Positions 23,740 to 32,118 of a stretch of DNA of 64,000 bases are shown in pieces. Origin of the DNA: Aliterella atlantica CENA595 (lineage in GTDB: Bacteria > Cyanobacteriota > Cyanobacteriia > Cyanobacteriales > Chroococcidiopsidaceae); contig NZ_JYON01000017.1 in NCBI RefSeq assembly GCF_000952155.1, forward strand, positions 1 to 64,000. Direction: 5' to 3'. How positions within the stretch are numbered: position 1 is the first letter of the stretch; each line of letters begins with the position of its first letter. A program made the position numbers and the translations under genes. The notes under the pieces were generated by a model, which was given only the letters and a program-made list of their open reading frames with translations, searched no databases and was not told where the DNA came from.

Positions 23740-24909
23740 ATGAAAACGATCGCCGAAATCAACGACAAAATTAACCGCAAATCTGCCATTGTCTGGACGG
23801 CTGAGGAATTAAAGGTAAAAGTAGCAGAATTAGGCGTTACTCAAGCTGCAAAAGAAGTGGATGTTATTACCACAGGCACTTTTGAGCCGATGGAATCTTC
23901 TGGCGCAATTATAAATTTGGGACATACCGATCCGCCAATTAAAATTCGCCGCTGTTGGATAGATAACGTCCCTGCTTATTCGGGATTTGGGGCAGTAGAT
24001 TTATACTTAGGGGCAACTCAAGCGATTGAATCGCAAGATGGGGAAGATACGCGCGAACGTGGCGGCGGTCATGTAATTTCTGACCTAATTGCAGGTTTAC
24101 CAGTCCAAGTAAAAGCGATCGGACAAGTAACAGATTGTTACCCCCGCGCTACTTTTGAAACTACAATTACCCGCGAGACAATTAACCAGTTTTACTTATT
24201 TAATCCGCGCAATTTATATCAAAATTTTATTGTCGGCGTAAATGGAGGCGATCGCCCGTTATTTACGTACCTCGGTCCTTTACAACCCCGATTGAGCAAT
24301 GCTGTCTACTCAAATCCTGGGGCAATTTCTCCTTTGCTAAACGATCCAGACTTGCAATTAGTAGGGATTGGCACAAAAATCTTCTTAGGTGGCGGCATTG
24401 GTTATGTAGCCTGGGAAGGTACGCAGCATTTCCCCTTACAAAAACGCCTCCCTAACCGCACGCCTGTAGGTCCTGCGGCAACATTAGCTTTAATTGGCGA
24501 TGCCAAACAAATGAGCGCCCAATGGGTACGCGGCTGTTACTTCAAAAGCTACGGTCCTTCCTTGATGTTAGGCGTAGGCATACCATTACCAGCATTAAAT
24601 GAAGAAGTAGTAGCTCGTTGTGCAGTCCAAGACAAAGACTTAGTAGCACCAATAGTAGACTTTTCCATTCCTAGGCGCGTGCGACCGACCTTTGGCTTGG
24701 TAAGTTACGCCCAATTAAAATCAGGACGAATTACCATCGACGGCAAAGCAGTACGTACAGCGCCCCTAGCCAGCGTCTATCTATCGCGGCAAGTAGCAAT
24801 AGAACTAAAACAATGGATTGAAGCCGGAAAATTCATCCTCACCGAACCCGTAACCCCGATTTCAATGGAGCGAACTTTCTTACCCCAAGATCGTTGGACA
24901 GAGTTTTAA
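23740..24909 (+). CDS. DUF39 homocysteine-biosynthesis protein
   Basis: The 389-residue protein belongs to DUF39, known in methanogens and some bacteria as an L-aspartate semialdehyde sulfurtransferase that makes homocysteine. Typical blocks are KSAIVWTAEELKVKVAELG, VITTGTFEPMESSGA, NLGHTDPPIKIRRCW, IFLGGGIGYVAWEGTQH and GSYGPSLMLG-like KSYGPSLMLGVGIPLP. Candidate catalytic Cys residues occur in RRCWIDN and RGCYFKS. It stands alone, downstream of a palindromic repeat and followed by CAGTGAC-type repeats. I infer a sulfur-assimilation role from the family only. Confidence 0.85.
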   Translation: MKTIAEINDKINRKSAIVWTAEELKVKVAELGVTQAAKEVDVITTGTFEPMESSGAIINLGHTDPPIKIRRCWIDNVPAYSGFGAVDLYLGATQAIESQDGEDTRERGGGHVISDLIAGLPVQVKAIGQVTDCYPRATFETTITRETINQFYLFNPRNLYQNFIVGVNGGDRPLFTYLGPLQPRLSNAVYSNPGAISPLLNDPDLQLVGIGTKIFLGGGIGYVAWEGTQHFPLQKRLPNRTPVGPAATLALIGDAKQMSAQWVRGCYFKSYGPSLMLGVGIPLPALNEEVVARCAVQDKDLVAPIVDFSIPRRVRPTFGLVSYAQLKSGRITIDGKAVRTAPLASVYLSRQVAIELKQWIEAGKFILTEPVTPISMERTFLPQDRWTEF

Positions 24910-24910
24910 C

Positions 24911-24940
24911 AGTGACCAGTGACCAGTGACCAGTTACCAG
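24911..24940. repeat. Heptameric tandem repeat (AGTGACC)n
   Basis: Three and a half units of AGTGACC directly follow the stop of the DUF39 gene. Equivalent arrays are found at 25876, 30213 and 58680. This is the cyanobacterial STRR type. Confidence 0.85.
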
Positions 24941-24972
24941 TTAAGGTTCAAGCGCTGGTTACTGCATTCAAT

Positions 24973-25815
24973 TTAATTTCCTGGCTTCTCTCGCTTGATT
25001 GGCTTAGGAGTGGGCGATCGCTTAATTGGTGGCTGGACTGGCGCTTGGCTTGCTTTACGCACTGGCTGCGGCGGCTCAAAATTGCGCTTGCGATCGCTAT
25101 AATCGCCGCTACGCGGCTTTTTCCTGAGTTTTGGCTTTGATGGTAAGGTGGCGATTGATTCGCCTTTAATTAATACCAAATCTTCTGCTTGCCTTCGTAC
25201 TTGCAAGTCCCAAAATTGTCCTACAGCTTTGGCTGCCAAGTCGCCGCGAATTTTTAACTTGAAATACTTTGGTTTATCAGATTCCGAGCGGGGAGTTTGT
25301 CTAATTTTGACGATGAAGTGTCCTTCAGCAACAGATTGATATACGATCTCGCCGCGTACTGAAAAATCACCATCAACAATCTCTTCTGGCTCATGGCTGG
25401 GGATTGCTGGCTCTGTTGGCGTTTGTTTAGCTAGTTTCTCAGGCTCCCATACGCCGACAATTTGCAAGTGCAAACTATCTTCTTTTTGACCAGTACGAGG
25501 ATAGACTACCCATAAATGCTCTTGAGCTAAATCGATGTGATTTTTGAGCAGACTAATAACTCTACCTAGCAAAACAGCATCAACTTGGATATTGTCGGCT
25601 GTCAAAAGTTTACCTTGAGTGAATTGTTCGGCACTCTCAGAACTGTAGACACCGCGCACTAAACCGATAGCGCGATATTGCATTGGTTCGCTAGGAGGCG
25701 GAATTGGTTGTTGGCGATGCCATAAAGCTTCGTCGCCACCTGTTGAATCTGCCGTTGACACGTTGGTTTGCTCAGTTGGATTTGATGGTTCGGATGAGTT
25801 GATAGAGGAATTCAT
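24973..25815 (-). CDS. Conserved hypothetical protein, low-complexity ends
   Basis: The protein is 280 residues. The first ~45 are polar and disordered, the middle (~45-210) is folded and contains QYRAIGLVRGVY, VVYPRTGQ and YFKLKIRGDLAAKAVGQFWD, and the last ~60 are rich in Pro, Lys and Arg (PIKRSPTPKPIKREK). No signal peptide or membrane segment is visible. The basic tail could bind nucleic acid, which is only a suggestion. I know similar proteins only as uncharacterised cyanobacterial conserved proteins. Confidence 0.7.
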   Translation of the reverse strand: MNSSINSSEPSNPTEQTNVSTADSTGGDEALWHRQQPIPPPSEPMQYRAIGLVRGVYSSESAEQFTQGKLLTADNIQVDAVLLGRVISLLKNHIDLAQEHLWVVYPRTGQKEDSLHLQIVGVWEPEKLAKQTPTEPAIPSHEPEEIVDGDFSVRGEIVYQSVAEGHFIVKIRQTPRSESDKPKYFKLKIRGDLAAKAVGQFWDLQVRRQAEDLVLIKGESIATLPSKPKLRKKPRSGDYSDRKRNFEPPQPVRKASQAPVQPPIKRSPTPKPIKREKPGN

Positions 25816-25875
25816 AAAAACTCCTTGCGGCGGAGACTTATTTCCCTGAAGGGATTAGCGGTGAGGATATTAAAT

Positions 25876-25908
25876 CAGTGACCAGTTTGTCAGTGACCAG
25901 TGACCAGG
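25876..25908. repeat. Heptameric tandem repeat (CAGTGAC)n, interrupted
   Basis: Units of CAGTGAC with an interruption (AGTTTGT) lie upstream of the hypothetical gene at 24973. It is the same family as the arrays at 24911, 30213 and 58680. Confidence 0.75.
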
Positions 25909-26009
25909 TTTTGGCTGGGGACGAGTAACCCCATCTTTAAACCTAAGTACCCAGCGTAGCTTACTACTATTAACTAAAAAAGTTTGCACAGATCGAGTAT
26001 TAAATATGA

Positions 26010-26180
26010 AAAAAATCGCATATTTGGCTGCAAGATCGGCAATTTCCAGGTAAGAGAAAGCTAGAAGCCGAAGTATTGGTATTTTTAAAGCTCATAGATT
26101 TACCCGGAAAATTTGGTTGGTATTTCGTACTTCATACTGATGACCTTAATGGAGAAAGTAGTGTGGGCAGCATAACATAG
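26010..26180 (+). pseudogene. Possible ORF relic, 56 codons without start
   Basis: Between a TGA at 26007 and a TAG at 26178 one frame reads IWLQDRQFPGKRKLEAEVLV, then a hydrophobic/aromatic stretch LIDLPGKFGWYFVLHTDD. This looks like real protein but lacks an initiation codon. I do not recognise it. It may be the end of a lost gene. Confidence 0.25.
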
Positions 26181-26256
26181 GTAAAAATTTTAATGAAGCA
26201 AGAACGCTAGCAGGTGCTAAAAAAATAGTTAAATGCGTCAACGCGCTATCTAATGA

Positions 26257-27333
26257 ATGGAGGAGATATCCAAAATCCGCGCGTCAAATTTAGTTGCTAG
26301 AGGCGAAGCTGTTGGCTTTGTCAACGATAATAGCAGCAGTAGAGTTCAAGGCAGTTTTGTGTCCCAATCGCGCGGTCGTTGGTTAATCAATATTGTATTA
26401 GTGCTAGTTGCGGTGGCTTTTGTCGGAGTTTCTATGGTTCCCCTGCTGACAAGTACAGTTAAGGAAAGTCAACCTTCTCCAGTTGCTTCACCGCTACCAT
26501 CAGGACAAGCTTCGCCTGCATCGCAGCAAACGCAGTTTCAAGACCAAGCACGCGGCTATGAGTTGGTTTTACAGCGCGAACCGAATAATCAGGCAGCACT
26601 GCAAGGGTTAGCAGATGCGCGCATTAATTTAGGAGATATTAAAGGCGCGATCGCTCCGATTGAAAAGCTAGCACAACTAAATCCTACCCAAAGTCAATAC
26701 AAATTGTTACTTGCCCAAGCCAAACTCAAAACTGGCGATTTTGCAGGTGCGAACCAAGCTTACCGAGATATTCTTAAAAACAAACCAGGGGATTCTTTAG
26801 CCCTGCAAGGGCTGGTAATTTCCCTATTGCAGCAAAAACAACCAGAAGAAGCAATTAACGTCTTACAAGATACGCTAGCTAACGCTCCTAAAGCAAATCA
26901 AACTCAAGCAGGGAGTGTAGATACAACGTCAGTGCAGCTACTACTAGGGGAAGTTTACGCCAGCCAAAAACGCTACGATGATGCGATCGCAACTTATGAC
27001 AAAGCAATTGCCCAGGATAAACAAGATGTCCGTCCATTACTTGCCAAAGCTAGCTTATTTGCGATTCAAAAACGTTACGATGATGCAATCGAACTATACG
27101 ATCGCGCGATCGCTATTGATGCCAAAGATTTTCGCCCTGTATTAGCCAAAGCCAGTATTTTGAAGGAACAAGGCAAAAATGACCAAGCAAAACCGTTATT
27201 TGATTCTGCCGCCGCTTTAGCACCTGCTCAATACAAACAGCAAATTCAGCAAATAGCTAATCAGCCTGCTTCACCAGCTTCTACCAGCACCAACACACCT
27301 ACAACCTCACCATCACCTACTAAGAGCAATTAG
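26257..27333 (+). CDS. Membrane-anchored TPR protein
   Basis: The 358-residue protein has a short cytoplasmic N-terminus, one membrane segment (~47-68, INIVLVLVAVAFVGVSMVPL) and a Pro/Ser/Gln-rich linker. Six or so tetratricopeptide repeats (~95-325) follow, for example GDFAGANQAYRDILKNKPGD and KRYDDAIATYDKAIAQDKQD, then a Ser/Thr/Pro tail. TPR arrays serve as protein-binding scaffolds; similar proteins occur widely in cyanobacteria, some linked to photosystem assembly. Its partner cannot be told from this locus. It is convergent with the Mn exporter gene. Confidence 0.82.
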   Translation: MEEISKIRASNLVARGEAVGFVNDNSSSRVQGSFVSQSRGRWLINIVLVLVAVAFVGVSMVPLLTSTVKESQPSPVASPLPSGQASPASQQTQFQDQARGYELVLQREPNNQAALQGLADARINLGDIKGAIAPIEKLAQLNPTQSQYKLLLAQAKLKTGDFAGANQAYRDILKNKPGDSLALQGLVISLLQQKQPEEAINVLQDTLANAPKANQTQAGSVDTTSVQLLLGEVYASQKRYDDAIATYDKAIAQDKQDVRPLLAKASLFAIQKRYDDAIELYDRAIAIDAKDFRPVLAKASILKEQGKNDQAKPLFDSAAALAPAQYKQQIQQIANQPASPASTSTNTPTTSPSPTKSN

Positions 27334-27371
27334 CTAGCTACTACATTAGTATTTATGTACTACATCTTCAA

Positions 27372-28010
27372 TTACGAATTAGAGCCAAGCGCTTGTCCTT
27401 GGAGCAAACTTAGGACACCAAAAACTAAAAACAAACATCCGCCAGCAATAGTCAAAGTCCGTTCAGAAATGCGTCCTGCTAGCATTCTGCCACCAATTAC
27501 AGCGATCGCCGTACAAATAGCATGACCTGCAATTGCCCCTATCGTTACTCCAGCCGGGTTATTGCCAGCAGCTAGGGCAATAGTAGCAATTTGCGTGCGA
27601 TCGCCCCATTCAGCAATAAAAGTTAGCACAAAAGCTTCTAAATAAATGGCAAATACTGTTTGCTGTTTGGGTAATTTAAATTCTGCTTTTTCTACTACAT
27701 CTGTTGCTTCTTGAACGACTTCAACATCGCACGATTCTGCTGGCATTTGGCTAGCTGTATATAGTAGCTTGATGCCAAAGCCGATAAATAAAATAATTTC
27801 GCCATAGTGGACGTATTTAGGCGGTAGCAAGGAAGCAACTTGTCCTACTATCACGGAAATTATCGTCATCGCCGCTAAAGCCGCTAACACCCCAGCAAAT
27901 ACTATTCTTCGGGAGTGGCGCATAGCCAAAATAGCGGCGATAAAAAAAGTTTTATCGCCTAATTCGGAAACTGTTATGAGTAATAAACCTGCTGTAAAAG
28001 CCGCAACCAC
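27372..28010 (-). CDS. GDT1/UPF0016 family Mn2+/Ca2+ exporter (Mnx-like)
   Basis: This is an inner- or thylakoid-membrane cation exporter with two copies of the family motif, SELGDKTFFIAAILAMRHSR near the N-terminus and AEWGDRTQIATIALA in the second half; the acidic residues bind the ion. I place the start at the GTG at 28010, 11 bases after GAGGAG, giving 212 residues, close to Synechocystis Mnx. An upstream TTG at 28118 would add 36 residues unlike the family. About six membrane segments are visible, with an acidic loop between the halves. Relatives in cyanobacteria move manganese out of the cytoplasm. Confidence 0.85.
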   Translation of the reverse strand: MVAAFTAGLLLITVSELGDKTFFIAAILAMRHSRRIVFAGVLAALAAMTIISVIVGQVASLLPPKYVHYGEIILFIGFGIKLLYTASQMPAESCDVEVVQEATDVVEKAEFKLPKQQTVFAIYLEAFVLTFIAEWGDRTQIATIALAAGNNPAGVTIGAIAGHAICTAIAVIGGRMLAGRISERTLTIAGGCLFLVFGVLSLLQGQALGSNS

Positions 28011-28365
28011 AGTATCAAGCTCCTCAAGAATTGCAAAGATTTGAGCTTGATGAGGGCAACAAATACACTCCACCAAGCCCACATTTTGTTGTGAACTTAG
28101 TGAAAGTCTCGCTGCCAAATTGCTGTTAGCTAACTTGTCATCTAAACCAGGCTATTCGTTGCCAGTATGTTGATTTAGATGGACTGGTGCGACCAGTAGC
28201 TACTCCCTTTCATTGCCAAAATTATACATGGGCGATCGCCTAAAATACAATACGCACAAACGTATAAATGCCGTTGTCGTCGTAGAGACGTAGCATTGCT
28301 ACGTCTCTACATTAATTGCGTGCTACGTCTCTACATTAATTGGTGCTACGTCTCTACATTATTGG
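28011..28365. other. Intergenic region between the Mn exporter and sdhA genes
   Basis: It contains the upstream region of the Mn exporter gene and the palindrome array at 28282-28358, which directly follows the 3' end of the flavoprotein gene. I looked for a manganese (yybP-ykoY) riboswitch in front of the exporter and saw no convincing match. Confidence 0.45.
28282..28358. repeat. Dispersed palindrome plus tandem right-half copies
   Basis: A full palindrome (GTAGAGACGTAGCA, T, TGCTACGTCTCTAC; 28282-28310) is followed by two more right halves, each spaced by ATTAATT-type sequence: TGCTACGTCTCTAC at 28321-28334 and 28344-28357. The array ends eight bases from the stop codon of the flavoprotein gene. 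Confidence 0.85.
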
Positions 28366-30090
28366 TTAATATTTTCTTTCCTTTGGCTCGAACATGGAAA
28401 TGTTTACAGGTCGATATTGAATGTCAATTCCTGCGGGTGAATAGTACGCCATTGTATGCTTGAGGAAATTTTCGTCGTCTCGCTGCGAATAATCCTCGCG
28501 ACAATGTGCGCCGCGACTTTCTTGGCGATGCAATGCTGATGTCATAATTATCTGCCCGACAACTAATAAACTACGCAGTTCTAAAGCTTCTACAAGTTCG
28601 GTATTCCAACAGTCTCCTTTGTCATCTAGATAAATTTCTTGGTATTGCTGTTGAATTTGCTCTAGTTGTGTCAAACCTTCCTGCATCAATTCTTCGGTGC
28701 GAAATACGCCGCAATACTTGGTCATGCAATCTTGAAATGTTTGCCGGATTTGGGCGATGCGGTACTTGCCATTTTGGGCTATTAGTTGCTGCATTTGCTC
28801 TTTAGCAGCTTGAATATAAGGCTGTTCGTCTACTACTGGTAATTTACGATTTTGCACGAATTGGGCGATCGCTTTTCCTGTTCTGCGCCCATACACTACG
28901 CACTCTAAGAGCGAATTACTGCCCAACCGATTTGCCCCATGTACGGAAACGCAGGCAGATTCTCCCGCCGCAAAAAAGCGCTCGATAAAGCCTTCCCCAC
29001 TGCGGACTCTGCCATTGGTATCGGTGGGAATACCGCCCATCGAATAATGAATTGTCGGGCGTACGGGCATTGGTTGATGGACGGCATCAATACCTACCAA
29101 GCGATGAGCTTCTTCCCAACAAAAAGGAATGCGGCTCATAATCTTTTCTTTGCCCATGTGCCGCAAATCGAGGTACACAAATGCACCACCAGCGCTACCA
29201 TCAGGATGAATGCCGCGCCCAGCACTAATTTCACGGGCGATCGCTCGTGAGGTAATATCGCGGGGGGCTAGTTCCATGCGACTAGGGGCGTAATTTGCCA
29301 TAAAGCGATCGCCCAAGGCATTAATTAAATAAGCTCCTTCACCGCGCACAGCTTCAGAGATCAGCACTCCTACCGGATACAAGCCTGTAGGATGAAATTG
29401 CACAAATTCCATATCTTCTAAAGGTAAACCAGCTAGAGCCGTCATTGCCAACCCGTCGCCTGTAGAAGCATAATCGTTTGAGGTAGTATTGTAGGCTCGT
29501 CCATAGCCACCTGTTGCGAACATTACGGCTTTGGCTCTTACTACCTCCAAATGCCCGTCTAGGATGCGGTACATGACTACGCCTTTGGCTTCTCCATCTT
29601 CGACAATTAGGCGCATTACATACCACTCATCGTAGATACAAACGCCATAACGTCGCAGGTTATTGACTAATTCATGCAAGATTGCATGACCAGTTTTATC
29701 CGCAGCGTAGCAAGTGCGGTTGTGAGAATGTCCGCCAAATGCGCGTTGAGCAATGCGTCCATCGCTAAGGCGAGAAAATAGCACTCCCATGTGTTCTAAA
29801 TCTATAACGACATCTGGTGCTTCGCGGGCGAGGATTTCTACAGCATCTTGATCTGCTAAATAGTCTGAGCCTTTTACTGTATCAAAGGCGTGAGCTTCCC
29901 AAGTATCGGTTGCATCGACATTTTTCAGTGTTGCGGCGATACCACCTTGAGCCGCAACTGAGTGAGAACGAATTGGATGCGTTTTCGCAATTACAGCTAT
30001 TTTGAGCGTGGGATCGGTGCGGGCAATTTCAACTGCGGCGCGACATCCAGCCAATCCACCACCAACAATAATTACATCGTGTTCTAGCAT
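28366..30090 (-). CDS. sdhA: Succinate dehydrogenase/fumarate reductase flavoprotein subunit
   Basis: The 574-residue flavoprotein oxidises succinate (or reduces fumarate) at the membrane. The FAD-binding N-terminus is DVIIVGGGLAGCRAAVEIA. The flavin-attachment segment RSHSVAAQGGI contains the His that usually carries covalent FAD. Further blocks are EFVQFHPTGLYPVG, MGGIPTDTNGRV, HGANRLGSNSLLECVVYGRR and ALELRSLLVVGQ with the C-terminal SRGAHCREDYSQRDD. The ATG at 30090 is chosen over a TTG six bases upstream. No iron-sulfur or membrane-anchor subunit is adjacent, as is common in cyanobacteria where these genes are scattered. Confidence 0.92.
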   Translation of the reverse strand: MLEHDVIIVGGGLAGCRAAVEIARTDPTLKIAVIAKTHPIRSHSVAAQGGIAATLKNVDATDTWEAHAFDTVKGSDYLADQDAVEILAREAPDVVIDLEHMGVLFSRLSDGRIAQRAFGGHSHNRTCYAADKTGHAILHELVNNLRRYGVCIYDEWYVMRLIVEDGEAKGVVMYRILDGHLEVVRAKAVMFATGGYGRAYNTTSNDYASTGDGLAMTALAGLPLEDMEFVQFHPTGLYPVGVLISEAVRGEGAYLINALGDRFMANYAPSRMELAPRDITSRAIAREISAGRGIHPDGSAGGAFVYLDLRHMGKEKIMSRIPFCWEEAHRLVGIDAVHQPMPVRPTIHYSMGGIPTDTNGRVRSGEGFIERFFAAGESACVSVHGANRLGSNSLLECVVYGRRTGKAIAQFVQNRKLPVVDEQPYIQAAKEQMQQLIAQNGKYRIAQIRQTFQDCMTKYCGVFRTEELMQEGLTQLEQIQQQYQEIYLDDKGDCWNTELVEALELRSLLVVGQIIMTSALHRQESRGAHCREDYSQRDDENFLKHTMAYYSPAGIDIQYRPVNISMFEPKERKY

Positions 30091-30135
30091 GAGCAAAACT
30101 ATGATTTAAAATAGTTATCTTTTTATCTTGACCCA

Positions 30136-30168
30136 ATAAAAAAATCCTTACCACAAGGCAAGGAAATT
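30136..30168 (-). terminator. Probable rho-independent terminator of the small membrane-protein gene
   Basis: Read on the minus strand, CCTTGCC-TTGT-GGTAAGG forms a stem with one G-U pair, followed by TTTTTTT. It lies downstream of the gene ending at 30239 and upstream of sdhA. Confidence 0.55.
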
Positions 30169-30172
30169 TTAA

Positions 30173-30237
30173 GTAGGGTGCATTGCCTTGCAACGCACCC
30201 AACAATTTCTTAACTGGTCACTGGTCACTGGTCACTG
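30173..30237. repeat. GGGTGC palindrome followed by (CTGGTCA)n repeats
   Basis: A short palindrome with arms GGGTGCATTGC and GCAACGCACCC (30176-30200) is related to those at 34345 and 48635. It is followed at 30213-30237 by three units of GGTCACT, the complement of the AGTGACC repeat. Confidence 0.75.
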
Positions 30238-30238
30238 A

Positions 30239-30550
30239 TTAGCTCGTTGCTTCTACAGGCTGTTGATTAGATACGTTACCAGGCATTGGTTCGTACTGCG
30301 TCTGTGCATCTACTGCTGTTAGTTCAATGTGGTTAAACAATGTGGTGACGAAAGCAAACAGTAAGAATGGCAAAGACAACAATATAATTAGTCCCACAGT
30401 GGCTAGGGCATAATAGGGTCTTCTTGCTCCCATTAGTGCCATTGCTGAAGCCAAACTTAATGTAATAGTAATCAGCCAAACAATGATTTGACCGTAGATA
30501 TCGCCAAAGGTCAAAGTGCAAGCTAGACGGTATTTACGAAATTTTTCCAT
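30239..30550 (-). CDS. Hypothetical membrane protein, 103 aa
   Basis: Two long hydrophobic segments (about residues 20-42 and 46-70) follow a basic N-terminus MEKFRKYRLACTLTFGD. The C-terminal ~30 residues are polar and probably outside the membrane. I recognise no motif. It is a single gene ending in repeats and a terminator, and is probably conserved in related cyanobacteria. Function unknown. Confidence 0.6.
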   Translation of the reverse strand: MEKFRKYRLACTLTFGDIYGQIIVWLITITLSLASAMALMGARRPYYALATVGLIILLSLPFLLFAFVTTLFNHIELTAVDAQTQYEPMPGNVSNQQPVEATS

Positions 30551-30760
30551 AACATTTCCTTGAGGACTTTCTTAAAGTTCTAGGGTAGAGCTATGTTTGT
30601 GTTTTAGACAATTTTTAAGGGTTTTTGATAGGTTTGCAATAGTAATTTACACATCTTGCCTGCATTTCTCATTTATCGGCGCAAAAAACTCTGCCAACAT
30701 TGGGCGCGGCTAATACTGGCAATAAAAATTAACTATGCGATCGCTCTATTCCTATCCCAA

Positions 30761-32047
30761 TTAACTCTGGCTGCGATTATTGGCATCAGCAACGCGCAAA
30801 GCCTCAACTAATTGAGCTAAAGCGCCTTCTATTTGCAAGCTAGGATCTGTCGCAACCCAGCCACTATTTGTTAGTTGTCTAACTTCAAAGTGCAAGTGAG
30901 GACCTGTAGAATTACCTGTACTACCTACAAGTCCAATAACTGTACCTTGTGCGACTACTTCATTAGGCTTGACAAAAATTTCTGATAAGTGACCGTAAAG
31001 CGTTTGTCCGCCGAATTTTTGGTGATCTAAAACAACTGTTAAGCCATAACCGCCCATAACATCAGCGATCGCTACATTACCACTATAAGCTGCTACTACT
31101 GGCGTACCCAAATCTGCGCCGAAGTCCGTACCAGCATGAAAGCGAGGCGTTCCGCTAATCGGATGAATGCGCCAACCAAATATCGAGGTAATTGTCGCCG
31201 GAATGGTTAATGGATACATCATGCTAGTATCGGCATTACCAAGCTGTGTATTCGGTCTAATTGTGCGATTGTAGTAGCTGCTATTAGCGCCAAATCCAGG
31301 CAAAGTAACTGCATTGTTAAAAGTTCTTTGTCGGCTTAAGGGAGAATGCAATTTGCTAGTGCTAATTCTGTTACTACGAATATTAGCTGTGTTGCTGCTA
31401 CGAATATTAGTCGCAACTTGGACTGGTACGCTGGTTTTATCAATGCTGCGTCTTCTGCTTACCCAACTTGCATTTGGTTGAGAATTTGCCAAGCGACTGC
31501 GATTAACAACTCTATTTTGACGTGGCGATGCACCGCACAGACTGGGGGACATTCCTTGCTTAATTACAGCACTACAACCAGTCGAGCGATCGCTAAATAC
31601 TACTGAACTTGGTGCTTCGTAGTTTCTGGTTGCACCAACACTATAATCTGTAGGGTCAATAAATGCGCCGTTGTAGTCTTGTTTTGGCTTGGTTGCAGTG
31701 CGTTGGTTGCGTACTGGACTTTGCCCTTGCACTGACCTTCTGCGAGGCGGTACGTATGTAGATTTTACTGGTACTGGTGCTGTACGCACAACGTTAGATT
31801 TAGGTTTAGCTAGTCTGCGTTGCAGTCTTTGTATTTTATTGGAACTAGAATTTTGCGGCGCAGGTGCAGACTGTTGTGTAGTTTCGGGTAATGGCACAAT
31901 CAAATCTGTTGAGCTTTCAGTTTGTGCAGATACTTGGTTGCCAATTAGCAGGCTAAAAACACTAATCCAACTAAGACTCTTTAATACAAAATATTTCTGT
32001 CCTAATTTGCTTACAGAGGTGCGCTTAGAGTCATGTTGCTGCATCAT
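30761..32047 (-). CDS. M23 family peptidoglycan endopeptidase (LytM-like)
   Basis: The 428-residue secreted protein has an N-terminal signal segment (~25-42), a long disordered basic region (~50-270) and a C-terminal M23 peptidase domain (~285-415). The zinc ligands are visible: HAGTDFGAD (His and Asp), and TGPHLHFEVR (HxH), with the preceding GWRIHPISGTPRFH and YGLTVVLDH. Such enzymes cleave peptide cross-bridges in the cell wall during growth or division. The gene stands 71 bases from birA, which reads in the same direction. Confidence 0.9.
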   Translation of the reverse strand: MMQQHDSKRTSVSKLGQKYFVLKSLSWISVFSLLIGNQVSAQTESSTDLIVPLPETTQQSAPAPQNSSSNKIQRLQRRLAKPKSNVVRTAPVPVKSTYVPPRRRSVQGQSPVRNQRTATKPKQDYNGAFIDPTDYSVGATRNYEAPSSVVFSDRSTGCSAVIKQGMSPSLCGASPRQNRVVNRSRLANSQPNASWVSRRRSIDKTSVPVQVATNIRSSNTANIRSNRISTSKLHSPLSRQRTFNNAVTLPGFGANSSYYNRTIRPNTQLGNADTSMMYPLTIPATITSIFGWRIHPISGTPRFHAGTDFGADLGTPVVAAYSGNVAIADVMGGYGLTVVLDHQKFGGQTLYGHLSEIFVKPNEVVAQGTVIGLVGSTGNSTGPHLHFEVRQLTNSGWVATDPSLQIEGALAQLVEALRVADANNRSQS

Positions 32048-32118
32048 TTTCCCCTTTGGTACTGCTTAAATACTAAGCTCCCGTAATTTTAAGGCGTTCT
32101 ATTGTAAAGTTCAATGAA

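Larger units (their letters stand above)
25816..26256. other. Intergenic region with repeats and an ORF relic
   Basis: The region holds a (AGTGACC) repeat at 25876-25908 and a 56-codon open stretch without a start (26010-26180). It also contains the upstream region of the TPR gene. No RNA gene is recognisable. Confidence 0.5.

Noticed and set aside
27900-28140. Manganese (yybP-ykoY) riboswitch before the Mn exporter
   Set aside because: I could not find the conserved internal loops; only an ordinary ribosome-binding site precedes the GTG start.
28282-28358. CRISPR-like array of regularly repeated half-palindromes
   Set aside because: The spacers are only 9-10 bases and nearly identical (ATTAATT-type), and there are no cas genes; it is a palindrome with duplicated halves.
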